The notes: generated by a model from the letters alone, not told the origin. 64,000 nt of DNA from Rhodanobacter sp. Soil772 (GCF_001428385.1 NZ_LMSK01000001.1:187355-251354), one strand, 5' to 3'. Positions 42,314 through 50,390 are shown, counted from the first letter of the stretch. A program made the numbers and translations.

Positions 42314-42692
42314 CTCGGCGCGATGGACACCATGTACCAGCGCGGCAAGATCCAGGAAGAGTCGATGTACTACGAGCACAAGAAGCACGACGGCTCGCTG
42401 CCGCTGATCGGCGTCAATACGTTCCTGCCGAAGGATCACGGCGGGGAGATTGCTACCGAGATCGAGTTGATCCGGTCGACGGAGGAGGAGAAGGGGGTAC
42501 AGATTGCGAATGTGAAGCGGTATGGGGAGGCGCGGAATGCGCTGGCTGCGGACAGCTTGAAGGTGCTACAGACGACGGCGCGGGAGCGGCGGAATGTGTT
42601 TGAGCAGTTGGTGGAGGCGGTGAAGTACAACTCGTTGGGGCAGATTAGTCATGCTCTCTACGAAGTTGGGGGGAGTATCGGCGGAATATGTA
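42314..42692 (+). pseudogene. Duplicated, diverged 3' end of icmF
   Basis: From CTCGGCGCGATGGACAC onward, this region repeats the last about 125 codons of icmF (matching 41198-41578), with many synonymous changes and only a few protein changes (for example GQQ to GVQ, ASDS to AADS, VTARD to TTARE). Near the end one G is missing in a run of six, so the frame leaves EYRRNM and runs to 42706; with seven G it would end at the TAG at 42690-42692. It has no catalytic part and no start of its own family, so it is a remnant. A frame from 42278 reads through it and may still be translated. Confidence 0.88.
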
Positions 42693-42734
42693 GTTGCTCA
42701 TCATAACCTTATGTAAACGATCGTAGGGGACAAC

Positions 42735-45221
42735 ATGAACGTCGATGATCTGGCGCTGATTCGCGGGCAACTCGCAAGCCTTCTTGGGAGAGGGGAGCTC
42801 TCCCTGCTTTTAGGGGCTGGCTTTTCTTTAGCAAATTGCACAAAATCTGGGCGTTTGCCGAATTCACAAGGTCTGCGGGACCTAATTCTCGACGCATGTG
42901 GCAAAAAACCAGGGCCGAAAACGGCCTTAAAAGATGCCTACACCTTTGGGCGCCGTGAGCTGCCTGAATTTGATAAATTCCTTGCCTCTGTTTTTACCGT
43001 CGAGTCCGTGCCGCACTGGCAAGAGGCGATCTTCTATTACGTGTGGAATCGTATTTACACCACCAACATAGACAATGTGCTTGACGTTGCCTACGAACAG
43101 GCGCGAAGAGTGGGAAAGGCTAGCGCCGAATACACCTTCTTTAACTACACCGATCCGGGCCTATTGAGCGATACGATTGGTACTGTTCCAGTGGTGACGA
43201 TTCATGGGACTTGTAGCAGACTTAAAGACGGATTCATTTTTTCCGATATCGAATATGGGGTTGCCGCAACGAAAATTCTCGATTGGCATCGGGAACTAGC
43301 CGCTCGATTGATGGCTGGTGGCTTGGTTGTAGTCGGTAATCAACTGGATGAAAGCGATTTTGATGCATACATAGCTCAAAGGGAGAGCGCATATCCAAGC
43401 AAGGATACACAGCCAGAAAATTGGCTTGTGATGCCTAGTCCAGATGAAATAAAGGCAGAAAACTACCGTGCCGCTGGCTTCCACGTAATCGACGCTACCG
43501 CTGAGGAACTATTCGCTGTTCTGTTTGCGGCGCAACCGCCAAAAACTGTAGCTGATCTAGTAATGGAAACAAATCCGGCAATAAAAAAGGCTTCTACCGA
43601 TCAGAAAGCTTTGGTCTGGTTCCGCAGCTCTTTTTCGCCGGTTCTTGTGGAGATGGAAGATGCCAAAGGTCAAACAGGCATCTTGCGACACTTCATAACT
43701 GGTGCCCATCCAGACTGGTTCTATATTGTGCACAATGCGCATGCAGCGACGCTGCGTGCGCACGATCTGACCGGCCGGGTAGCAGCTTTAATGCAGGCTC
43801 AAGCGGTCGGCGTTGGATCTCTCAACGTGATCGGCCCGAGTGGCTCAGGTAAGACCACGGCCATCCGTTCCGCCATGGCCGAACTCGTGTCGACATACCG
43901 GTGTATGTACGAATTTAATGACGCAGCAGGTATCGATCCCGATCTTCTTGTAAGCGTTATCTCGAGGTTCTCGGAAAAAAGCATTTTAATCTTCTATTCG
44001 GCTTCGGAGTTTTTTTACGCAATTAGTCATGTCACAAATAAATTTAGTGGCAAGCCAAATCCATTCTGTCTGTTTGTCCTAGAGGATAGGACTAGTGATT
44101 ATAGACAGAATTATCAGCAACTTAAGGGCGGGGTGTCCATTCCGCCCTTCGAGATGGGTGAGTTATCAATTGATGATGCAGGTGCGTTGGCAAGGAAGAT
44201 GGGGGAGAGTGGACTTCGATTTGAGGGGTTTTCTGACCTCCCACTCGAAAAGCAGGCTGCTCGCATTATCGATAAGGAACGCGGTTACGGTGGAGACCTG
44301 TTATCGGCGCTTTTTTCTATCACCACTCATCAGAATTTTGAAGCCAAAGTATATGATGAGTATTTTTCAGTAAAAAGCCGGAAAGCAAGCTATGTATTGG
44401 ATATTGCCGCGATTCTGGATTCCCTAAGTCTTCCGTTGCCCATAAGCTATCTTGCAGGCATGCTTGATTGTTCGGTGGAAGATATTAATGCTTACCTTGC
44501 CAATGACCTCGCGGGGATCTTGCTCTATTCCCGGAAGACGTTACAGGTTAGATGTCGGCATCGCGTCATCGCCACCTATTACTTTGGGCAGTGCATCGCA
44601 GGTCACGGATCTGTGGACCTGTTGGTGGGTGTACTTACATTTCTTTCCAGGCAGTTTACCGTCGCAGATATTAAACATCATCCGCTGTCGTACAGGATAT
44701 ATAAAGAGCTTATATCCTTCGAATTTATGTACGGCAGCTACTTTGCCTTAGAGTCTAGCGGGCGCGATGTTGAGGCTGTCTATCACCACGCACAGGGCTT
44801 GTTTGGTAACGATGGAATTTTTTGGCTCCAATTCGGCCGGTTCTATCGAAAGACCGAACGCTTGGATGAAGCGATTGACTGCTTCAGAACTGGTCTCGGT
44901 ATTTACGATTCATTCCAGACGCGACATTCGCTTGGAACTACGCTTTTGGAGAAGTATTTGTTGGATGGATGTGCGGATAGGAAGCTTTACGAAGAGGGGG
45001 TTGAGGCATTGGAAGTAGAGGCGCTAAAGCGTGGTAGCCGAGATGCATATCCTGTTTCTACTCTGATTGCTTTCCTTTCCCGAATTCTGCAAGCGGATTC
45101 CTCCAATCTAGATGCTGAGAACAAGGTAAAGCGCCATGTGAGTTATGCCATGCAGCACTTTAAGGAAGATAATTACGCTATGGGTGCGGTCAGCGATTAC
45201 TTTAGGCACTTTGGGAGATAG
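42735..45221 (+). CDS. SIR2-domain P-loop NTPase with C-terminal repeats, putative STAND/Avs-type defence protein
   Basis: The 828-residue protein has three parts. Residues 20-270 form a SIR2-like NAD-binding domain: LLLGAGFS (27-31 GAGFS), TTNID (109-113), IHGT (157-158 HG) and VVVGNQLDESDF. Residues about 340-560 hold a P-loop ATPase with Walker A GPSGSGKTT (367-375); the expected Walker B region (SILIFYSASEF, 416-425) lacks the usual Asp/Glu pair. The rest is helical, TPR-like near FWLQFGRFYRKTERLDEAIDCFRTGL. SIR2 + STAND-type ATPase + repeat sensor is the design of Avs5-like and related anti-phage proteins, which deplete NAD upon sensing phage proteins. Its base use is clearly more AT-rich than its neighbours, a sign of transfer. 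The subfamily is not certain. Confidence 0.8.
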   Translation: MNVDDLALIRGQLASLLGRGELSLLLGAGFSLANCTKSGRLPNSQGLRDLILDACGKKPGPKTALKDAYTFGRRELPEFDKFLASVFTVESVPHWQEAIFYYVWNRIYTTNIDNVLDVAYEQARRVGKASAEYTFFNYTDPGLLSDTIGTVPVVTIHGTCSRLKDGFIFSDIEYGVAATKILDWHRELAARLMAGGLVVVGNQLDESDFDAYIAQRESAYPSKDTQPENWLVMPSPDEIKAENYRAAGFHVIDATAEELFAVLFAAQPPKTVADLVMETNPAIKKASTDQKALVWFRSSFSPVLVEMEDAKGQTGILRHFITGAHPDWFYIVHNAHAATLRAHDLTGRVAALMQAQAVGVGSLNVIGPSGSGKTTAIRSAMAELVSTYRCMYEFNDAAGIDPDLLVSVISRFSEKSILIFYSASEFFYAISHVTNKFSGKPNPFCLFVLEDRTSDYRQNYQQLKGGVSIPPFEMGELSIDDAGALARKMGESGLRFEGFSDLPLEKQAARIIDKERGYGGDLLSALFSITTHQNFEAKVYDEYFSVKSRKASYVLDIAAILDSLSLPLPISYLAGMLDCSVEDINAYLANDLAGILLYSRKTLQVRCRHRVIATYYFGQCIAGHGSVDLLVGVLTFLSRQFTVADIKHHPLSYRIYKELISFEFMYGSYFALESSGRDVEAVYHHAQGLFGNDGIFWLQFGRFYRKTERLDEAIDCFRTGLGIYDSFQTRHSLGTTLLEKYLLDGCADRKLYEEGVEALEVEALKRGSRDAYPVSTLIAFLSRILQADSSNLDAENKVKRHVSYAMQHFKEDNYAMGAVSDYFRHFGR

Positions 45222-45304
45222 TAAAAAACGAAACCGGGACGGAGTGAGCTGGCCCGGGTTTGACGGACACCTTTGAACGGGGACAGTCCCCCGGGAGGTG
45301 TCAG

Positions 45305-45427
45305 ATGGTCAGGTGGCAACGATTCACGGCGGAGTTCAAGCGCGAGGCGGTACGCCTCCTCGATTTGGGTGAGCGCCCGGCATCGGAGGTGGCCATCGAT
45401 CTGGGCATACGCCGCAACCAGCTCTAG
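45305..45427 (+). pseudogene. IS transposase orfA fragment
   Basis: A 40-codon frame MVRWQRFTAEFKREAVRLLD...SEVAIDLGIRRNQL ends in TAG. This is the first third of an IS3-type orfA (helix-turn-helix start, RFTAEFKREAV). The coiled-coil part and orfB are absent, so it is a remnant. TGACGGACACC at 45261 may be part of its old terminal repeat. Confidence 0.75.
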
Positions 45428-45598
45428 GCAAATAAGAGGTCGGGTTCATTTAATACCGGTCTGGGCTGATTTTGGTGGCCTCCCGCGGGGTCTGACGCCG
45501 ACCGCCCGCTGGGCCAGGGCTTCGATTTGTTGCTGGAAACGTTGGCTGCCCCACGCACGCTGTTGCTGAGTGTGCAGGCGAACTAAACGGGGTCAGGT
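45428..45598. other. Short spacer with degenerate fragments
   Basis: One frame ends ...PLGQGFDLLLETLAAPRTLLLSVQAN, which looks like the C-terminal end of an unidentified protein cut off from its start. GGTCGGGTTCATTTAAT and ACGGGGTCAGGTTCACTTA flank it; these are REP/RAYT-type debris. No intact gene is seen. Confidence 0.4.
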
Positions 45599-45916
45599 TC
45601 ACTTACAGTCGTTTGAATTTGGGTGGGGCGGGCGATGCGCGGGCCTGATGCCGGCGAAGCGTTGGGTCTTGGCTTCGACCATTGCGCGGAAGTCATCGCG
45701 ACCCAAGACGCGTTGTTGTTGAAGGTAGGTTCGGATGGCTTTCAGGTCGTCGTCGGATAGGGTTTCGTGTAACAGCTGACGGTAGGCTGCGGCGCGCGCT
45801 TCCGGTGTGGCGGCGAGCGTGGTGTATTCCGGATGCGGCGAGAGAATGGCCTCTTGGCGAAGGCCGCAGTGGCTGGCGCAGCTCGACCAAGGGTAAGCAG
45901 TCGGATTGTCCGTCAT
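45599..45916 (-). pseudogene. RAYT (REP-associated tyrosine transposase) C-terminal fragment
   Basis: The frame (MTDNPTAYPWSSCASHCGLRQEAILSPHPEYTTLAATPEARAAAYRQLL) is the C-terminal half of the RAYT/TnpA-REP family, with the PWSS and PEARAAAYR segments. The N-terminal HUH-tyrosine catalytic half is missing, so it is inactive. Its stop lies in GGGTCAGGTTCACTTACAG, the REP-type sequence that normally flanks these genes. Confidence 0.8.
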
Positions 45917-45924
45917 CCGCGCGG

Positions 45925-46002
45925 AAACCGGGACGGAGGAAGTTAAATCGAAACTGGACCCAGAGTGAGCTTTCTCAAGAAAGGCGACTCTGACCTTTGG
46001 CG
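45925..46002. repeat. REP-like unit next to RAYT fragment
   Basis: AAACCGGGACGGAG is followed by a hairpin CAGAGTGAGCTTTCT-CAAG-AAAGGCGACTCTGACC. The same two pieces recur elsewhere in the window (45230-45262, 47950-48029, 50150-50205, 61324-61352). Confidence 0.65.
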
Positions 46003-46048
46003 TGCTGATATATCAACCCGTCATACTTGCCTCAACCCAGGAGCAAGT

Positions 46049-46273
46049 ATGGAAACGATCCACGTAGTGCAGCCCTTCGACCGCGTGAAGAATGGCTTGA
46101 AACCAGGCCAGGTCCTGCAGTTCAAGACGGCCGATGAGGCCGCGCGCAGGGCGGGGCTGCTGGCCGGCAAGCATGCCGGCGTCGTCGCGTACAGCATGGA
46201 CGTGGACGAAGAGAGTGGAGAGTACGGCACGCCGCGAGTGCTGTTCGAGTCGGGGGACGTACCTGAGCTTTGA
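46049..46273 (+). CDS. Conserved-looking small protein, unknown
   Basis: The 74-residue protein (METIHVVQPFDRVKNGLKPG...) has the pattern VVQPF, then FKTADEAARRAGLLAGKHAGVVAYSMDVDEESGEYGTPRVLFESGDVPEL, suggesting one compact beta-alpha domain. AGGAG 5 nt before ATG 46049 supports translation. I recall similar small proteins in mobile or accessory regions of proteobacteria, but no function. It lies between REP debris and the IS3 element. Confidence 0.6.
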   Translation: METIHVVQPFDRVKNGLKPGQVLQFKTADEAARRAGLLAGKHAGVVAYSMDVDEESGEYGTPRVLFESGDVPEL

Positions 46274-46355
46274 TCGGCCGAAGCATAAGCTCCCCCGTCT
46301 GACAGACACCCCATAAGTAGAACTTTCTGGCATGTTTCCCCAGCCAGGAGGTTCC

Positions 46356-46622
46356 ATGAAGAAGTCACGATTCACCGAGACCCAGATCATCTCGATTCTC
46401 AAGCAGGCCGATGCCGGCGTTCCTGTGAAGGACATCTGCCGTCAGGCAGGCATCAGCGTCCCAACCTACTACCAGTGGAAGAGCAAGTACGGAGGGCTGG
46501 AGGCGTCGGAGCTACGGCGGGTCAAGGATCTGGAGTCGGAGAACGCCAAGCTCAAGCGCATGTACGCCGAGTTGGCGCTGGACAATGCGGCGCTGAAGGA
46601 CCTGATCGCAAAAAAATTGTAG
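46356..46622 (+). CDS. IS3 family transposase OrfA
   Basis: The 88-residue protein MKKSRFTETQIISILKQAD has an N-terminal helix-turn-helix that binds the IS ends and a leucine-zipper-like helix (LRRVKDLESENAKLKRMYAELALDNAALKDL). A ribosome-binding site AGGAGG lies 5 nt before ATG 46356. It ends shortly after the A-rich slippery sequence at 46610-46616 used to make the OrfAB fusion. Confidence 0.92.
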   Translation: MKKSRFTETQIISILKQADAGVPVKDICRQAGISVPTYYQWKSKYGGLEASELRRVKDLESENAKLKRMYAELALDNAALKDLIAKKL

Positions 46623-47470
46623 GGCCGGCCCAGAAACGTGAGGCCGTGCGCTTCCTGACCGAAGTGCATGCGCGGCCGCTGAGCCGGTCCTGTGACTACC
46701 TGGGGCTGTCGCGGGCGGCGTGGTACGCGCCGCCGCTGGACTGGACGGTGCGCGATGCGGAGTTGATCGCCGCGCTAGCCAAGCTGGTCGAGGCTCGGCC
46801 CAGTCGCGGCTTCTGGAAGTGCTGCGACCAGCTGCGCAAGAAGCGACCGGACTGGAACCCCAAACGCATCTATCGGGTGTACAAGGCCATGCGACTGAAC
46901 CTGCGACGGGCCGCGAAGCGGCGCCTGCCCAAGCGTGAACGGGTGGCGCTGTACGTACCCAAGCTGCCAGACACGGTGTGGTCGGTCGACTTCATGAGCG
47001 ATGCGCTCGCCTGCGGTCGGCGCTTTCGAACCTTCAACATGGTCGACGACTTCAACCGCGAAGCCCTTCACATCGAGGTGGATACATCCATCAACTCAAG
47101 CCGCCTGGTGCGCGTGTTCGAGCAACTCAAGCGCGACCATGGCCTGCCGAAGGTAGTTCGGTCGGACAACGGCCCGGAGTTCCTCGGTGAGGTGTTCACC
47201 CAATGGGCCAAGGCCAACGGCGTCGCTCTCCAGTACATCCAGCCGGGCAAGCCGAACCAGAACGCCTTCATCGAACGCTTCAACCGCACCTTTCGCGAAG
47301 AGGTTCTCGATCAGCACCTGTTCGTCTGCCTTGAGGATGTCCGCGAGGCCGCGCATTGGTGGATGATCGACTACAACGAGGAACGACCACACGACGCGCT
47401 CAACGGCATGACGCCCGCCGAGTACCGCAACACGTTCGCCGGAAGTTCTACTTTTGAAGTGTCTGCTTGA
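46616..47470 (+). CDS. IS3 family transposase OrfB, made by -1 frameshift
   Basis: The -1 frame continues from the A7 run as IVGPAQKREAVRFLTE and carries the DDE integrase-type catalytic triad: Asp in WSVDFMSDAL, Asp in VVRSDNGPEF and Glu in NAFIERFNRTF. No internal start with a ribosome site is apparent, so translation as OrfAB (46356-47470) by slippage at A AAA AAA is expected. All catalytic residues are intact, so the element may be active. Confidence 0.9.
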   Translation: MVGPAQKREAVRFLTEVHARPLSRSCDYLGLSRAAWYAPPLDWTVRDAELIAALAKLVEARPSRGFWKCCDQLRKKRPDWNPKRIYRVYKAMRLNLRRAAKRRLPKRERVALYVPKLPDTVWSVDFMSDALACGRRFRTFNMVDDFNREALHIEVDTSINSSRLVRVFEQLKRDHGLPKVVRSDNGPEFLGEVFTQWAKANGVALQYIQPGKPNQNAFIERFNRTFREEVLDQHLFVCLEDVREAAHWWMIDYNEERPHDALNGMTPAEYRNTFAGSSTFEVSA

Positions 47471-47562
47471 CGGGGGAGCTTTCGGAAGAACCAGATCAGG
47501 TTCACCTGATTCCGTGCGGACACAACGCGGTCGGAGGGCTCAGGGGCGGCTATCATGGCGTC

Positions 47563-47928
47563 ATGTCCAAGCTGCTCATGAACCTGCGTGACGTGCCCGA
47601 CGATGAGGCCAACGATGTGCGCGCGATGCTCGACGCGCAGCAGATCGCGTTCTACGAAACCAGGCCCAGTCTGTGGGGTATCTCGGCAGGGGGGATCTGG
47701 GTCACTGAAGACGCGGCCTTCGCGGACGCCAGGCGCGCGATGGACGACTACCAGCAGCAGCGCGCGGCCCGTGTCCGTGCCGAATACGCCGCTGCCAAGC
47801 TCGCAGGTACCGCAGAGACGTTCTTCACGTTGCTTCGTGCAGAGCCGGCGCGCGTCGTGATGAGCGTGTTGGGCATCCTCTTCGCGTTGGGCCTGGTGAC
47901 GCTTCCGTTCTTCCTGTTGCGCGGATAG
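47563..47928 (+). CDS. Small membrane protein, DUF6164-like
   Basis: The 121-residue protein starts MSKLLMNLRDVPDDEANDVRAMLDAQQIAFYETRPSLWGISAGGIWV, a small ferredoxin-like domain. A single membrane helix ends the protein (VVMSVLGILFALGLVTLPFFLLRG). The wording matches small proteins annotated DUF6164 in my memory, without known function. It lies between the IS3 element and REP debris. Confidence 0.7.
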   Translation: MSKLLMNLRDVPDDEANDVRAMLDAQQIAFYETRPSLWGISAGGIWVTEDAAFADARRAMDDYQQQRAARVRAEYAAAKLAGTAETFFTLLRAEPARVVMSVLGILFALGLVTLPFFLLRG

Positions 47929-47995
47929 GGCCGCAAGCAGGAACAAAGGTGACGGAGTGAGATGGCCCGGGGAACCGGGACCAGGCGAAACAGAA

Positions 47996-48029
47996 GTCAG
48001 AGCGCACTTTCTTGAAAGTCGACTCTGAC
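47996..48029. repeat. REP-like hairpin
   Basis: GTCAGAGCGCACTTTCTTG and AAAGTCGACTCTGAC form an imperfect palindrome of the same class as at 45962-46002. It is preceded by GACGGAGTGAGATGGCCCGGG, another recurring piece. Confidence 0.65.
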
Positions 48030-48084
48030 CCCTGTTTTAGCCGCTCGGCCGCCCGCCCGTTTCGGGGTTTGCCTGAATCCCACT

Positions 48085-48651
48085 TTACGGATTGGGACTG
48101 GGATGCGGGTTGTCAGGCAGCGGTGGAATCGCGCTCAAGTATTCATAGATCGCACGGAGGTCGAGATCGGTTTTCGTCCCGAACGCGGGCCACGGCATGA
48201 TCTGCAGCAGTGCCCCTGGCGGGTCGAGCGGGTTGTGTCCCGTGCGCAACGTCGTGATGAATTGATCAAGGGTCAGGCCTGCCGGCTTGCCGGTTGCGTC
48301 GGGCGTGAGATTGGGTGACTTGAATGGGGATGGCGGAAACAAACGGCCACCCGCCATGAATTCGGCCGTGTTGATCTGCTCAGGCTGACCGAGATAGGGA
48401 TTGCCGCCAGCGGCAAACGCCGGATTGGTATGGCAATCGTTGCAGCCCCCCGAGTTGACGATGTAGCTCCCGAGGCCAACCAGTGCAGGATTCTTGCCGT
48501 TGAGATTGAGCGGCACCGGGTTCAACGCGAAACCCTGCCTGACCCTGCTCTCATTGTCTTGGGCATGCAAGGCCGCGACCGGGATGGTGACGAACGCGAC
48601 ACCAAGCAGCATGAACTTGGTAAACCCCGCACTACGGGCTAGACATTTCAT
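48085..48651 (-). CDS. Exported cytochrome c-like protein
   Basis: The 188-residue protein has a signal peptide (FMLLGVAFVTIPVAALHAQD) and one heme c site, NSGGCNDCHTNP (CxxCH). A later MPWPAF segment may supply the axial methionine. The GRLFPPSPFKSPNLTPDATGKPAGLTLDQF wording is of the type found in cytochrome c subunits of dehydrogenases. It should carry electrons in the periplasm. It stands alone in this degraded stretch and may be a survivor of a larger cluster. Confidence 0.85.
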   Translation of the reverse strand: MKCLARSAGFTKFMLLGVAFVTIPVAALHAQDNESRVRQGFALNPVPLNLNGKNPALVGLGSYIVNSGGCNDCHTNPAFAAGGNPYLGQPEQINTAEFMAGGRLFPPSPFKSPNLTPDATGKPAGLTLDQFITTLRTGHNPLDPPGALLQIMPWPAFGTKTDLDLRAIYEYLSAIPPLPDNPHPSPNP

Positions 48652-48931
48652 CTTTCCTCTCCTCGACTAGATGGAAGCAAACGACGCGTTCTCCGCTTCG
48701 GGCTTCCGTCTTCTGGACGAGGACAGGAAAGCCTTCGCGTGATCACGTCAGGCAAATCTACGGCTGACCGCCGCGATGGGTCGGGCGGCAGCGATGTAGA
48801 TCGAGGGGCGGCGGCGTTATTCTGGACCTTGGCGCGTAAGCGCCCGGTGACGGCAATGAGAAGCTGCCGGTGACAATTTCCGGGAAAACCCGGGTCAGCG
48901 TGCGCTTTGCCGTCGCCGCCGTGGCCGCCCG

Positions 48932-49145
48932 TCAACCCTGCTCCAACGACTCCGTCCGCACCATGCCCTCGCGGACGTAGCGATTGACCAGCGCCGGTGG
49001 ACGTGGCCCCCGATGATTCGAGCCGGAATGCCGCTGCCTGCGCGTGCTCGTCGAACAGGCCCTTGCCGCGGCCGAGCAGGATCGGGCAGACCAGCGGGAG
49101 CTGCTCGTCGACGAGGTCCGTGGCCAGCCGTTGGTGCACCGGCAT
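48932..49145 (-). pseudogene. Dihydrofolate-reductase-like (RibD C-terminal family) fragment
   Basis: One frame reads LATDLVDEQLPLVCPILLGRGKGLFDEHAQAAAFRLESS, the typical last third of RibD_C proteins (DE..L...P.LLG.GK.LF). After this, the frame shifts and the expected end NRYVREGMVRTESLEQG is found in another frame, with TGA at 48932-48934. The N-terminal two thirds are missing. It is therefore a decayed remnant. Confidence 0.7.
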
Positions 49146-49177
49146 AAGGAATCTCGAAAAACCTTCTGCGAGACGTC

Positions 49178-49197
49178 ATTCCAGCGAAAGCTGGAAT
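49178..49197. repeat. Small REP-like palindrome
   Basis: ATTCCAGC-GAAA-GCTGGAAT is a perfect short hairpin of the common GTCATTCCAGCGAAAGCTGGAATCCAG type, lying upstream of the dihydrofolate-reductase fragment. Confidence 0.7.
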
Positions 49198-49337
49198 CCA
49201 GTGCCGTTGCGTTTCAAGGGCTTGGAGTCGCTGGATCCCAGCTTTGGGGTGCCCATAAGGGGACGGGGGGAATTAAATCGAGTTAATTACCTGCGGCGCC
49301 TTTGGGATTGCGAGGCTCATTCTTGAACACCGAGCGC

Positions 49338-50153
49338 TCAGAACGGATGCTGCCGGTAAAACTGCTCGAGCTGCCGATAGACGTCGGGTAGATGCTCCCG
49401 CAATGCTGCCGGCGTTTCGAAAAATTGCTCGCTGGCCACCGCAAAGAACTCGGCCGGGCTTTCAAGGGCATACGGGTCGATCGGCAACTCGGCTCCGTTG
49501 CGTTGCTCTTCCTGCAGGCGGTCCCACGCGCTCGAGAAGACCTGTGACCACGCGCGGCGATCCATGCGCCGGTGCAAGGGCGGGAAGCCGTTGGCGTCGC
49601 CGTTGAGCATGTCGAGCTTGTGGGCCATTTCGTGGACGACCACGTTGTGGCCCGGTTTCTTTCCGCCACTCAGTACATCCGCCCACGACAGGATCACCGG
49701 GCCACGCCCCCATGCCTCACCGGCCATCACGGTGTGGGTCTGGTGAACCACCCCCGATGAGTCCGTTTGTTGGCGACGTGGAATGAACGCGTCCGGATAC
49801 ACGATGACGCTGTGCCAACCGTCGTACCAGTCCATGCCCAGTTTCAGGATGGGTAGGCAGGCATGCGCCGCGAGCAAGACACGGTCGGCGTCGTCCAGAT
49901 GCAAGCCCTGGGTCGGCTCCAGCGACTTGCTCTCCAGGAACAGCGTCGCCAGCATGCGCAGCGTGGCCTGGTCGGTAGCGCCCAGCCGACGCGCTGCAGT
50001 ACAGCGCTGCAGCGCGTCCCGCCAGAGCGATTCGGCGATGGGGCGCCGAGTGAGGATGCGTCGTAGACGCCAGTTTCTGATTTTGTCGAACACGGCCACA
50101 TGCTGGAGGAAGGCGCAGGTCAAGAGAATCAGGGCCAAAGCGCACTTTCTCAA
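49338..50153 (-). CDS. mtfA: MtfA-like zinc metallopeptidase (M90)
   Basis: The 271-residue protein has the MtfA/YeeI features: basic N-terminus (RNWRLRRILTRRPI), LPILKLGMDWYDGWHSVIVYPDAF, GPVILSWADVLSGG, and the zinc site HEMAHKLDMLNGDANGFPPL, with a later ESPAEFFAVASEQFFE. In E. coli MtfA binds the Mlc repressor and has peptidase activity. The annotated start at 50153 lies in REP-like sequence, and an internal GTG at 50099 (VAVFDKIRNW) is a plausible true start. The insertion debris may thus have changed its 5' end. Confidence 0.88.
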   Translation of the reverse strand: MRKCALALILLTCAFLQHVAVFDKIRNWRLRRILTRRPIAESLWRDALQRCTAARRLGATDQATLRMLATLFLESKSLEPTQGLHLDDADRVLLAAHACLPILKLGMDWYDGWHSVIVYPDAFIPRRQQTDSSGVVHQTHTVMAGEAWGRGPVILSWADVLSGGKKPGHNVVVHEMAHKLDMLNGDANGFPPLHRRMDRRAWSQVFSSAWDRLQEEQRNGAELPIDPYALESPAEFFAVASEQFFETPAALREHLPDVYRQLEQFYRQHPF

Positions 50154-50203
50154 GCGAACGGGGCCATCTCAACCTGATCAGTTCCGCCTCCGTTCGTCCC
50201 GGT

Positions 50204-50390
50204 TTATGTATTGCGCATGAGGTTGTACAGGAAAGTCCGGTTGAAGCGGCTGGAGGGATGCCGGGATTTCTTCTTGTAGACAGGTTGGTTGGCGACCAGC
50301 AACACCGGGTTGGCTGCATCCTTCTCTTCGATGTAATACGCCCGCTGCGCATCGCCTTCGCTGCGATACGCTTGGCTTCCCGGTAGATGC
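50204..50390 (-). pseudogene. Possible C-terminal remnant of an unidentified protein
   Basis: One open frame without a start codon reads GSQAYRSEGDAQRAYYIEEKDAANPVLLVANQ and then PVYKKKSRHPSSRFNRTFLYNLMRNT before a stop inside AAACCGGGACG-type repeat. The amino acid mix looks like real protein. A different frame just upstream begins MPLSDNDENGAGIYREAKR, so a frameshift is possible. I do not recognise a family. Confidence 0.3.

Larger units (their letters stand above)
46287..47481 (+). mobile_element. Intact IS3-family insertion sequence
   Basis: Terminal inverted repeats AAGCTCCCCCGTC..CAGACAC..AAGTAGAACTT lie at 46287 and, inverted, end at 47481, enclosing an orfA and a frameshifted orfB transposase. 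The element is about 1.2 kb. Similarity of the transposase to the IS407-like subgroup is from memory. No convincing direct target repeat is visible at the ends. Confidence 0.88.

Noticed and set aside
42278-42706. 142-codon frame considered as an independent mutase-like gene
   Set aside because: It contains only the C-terminal end of IcmF, with a shifted terminus and a non-homologous lead, so it is a duplicate fragment.
45273-45569. Open frame of 98 codons over the transposase fragment
   Set aside because: Out of frame with the recognisable orfA segment; composition is not protein-like.
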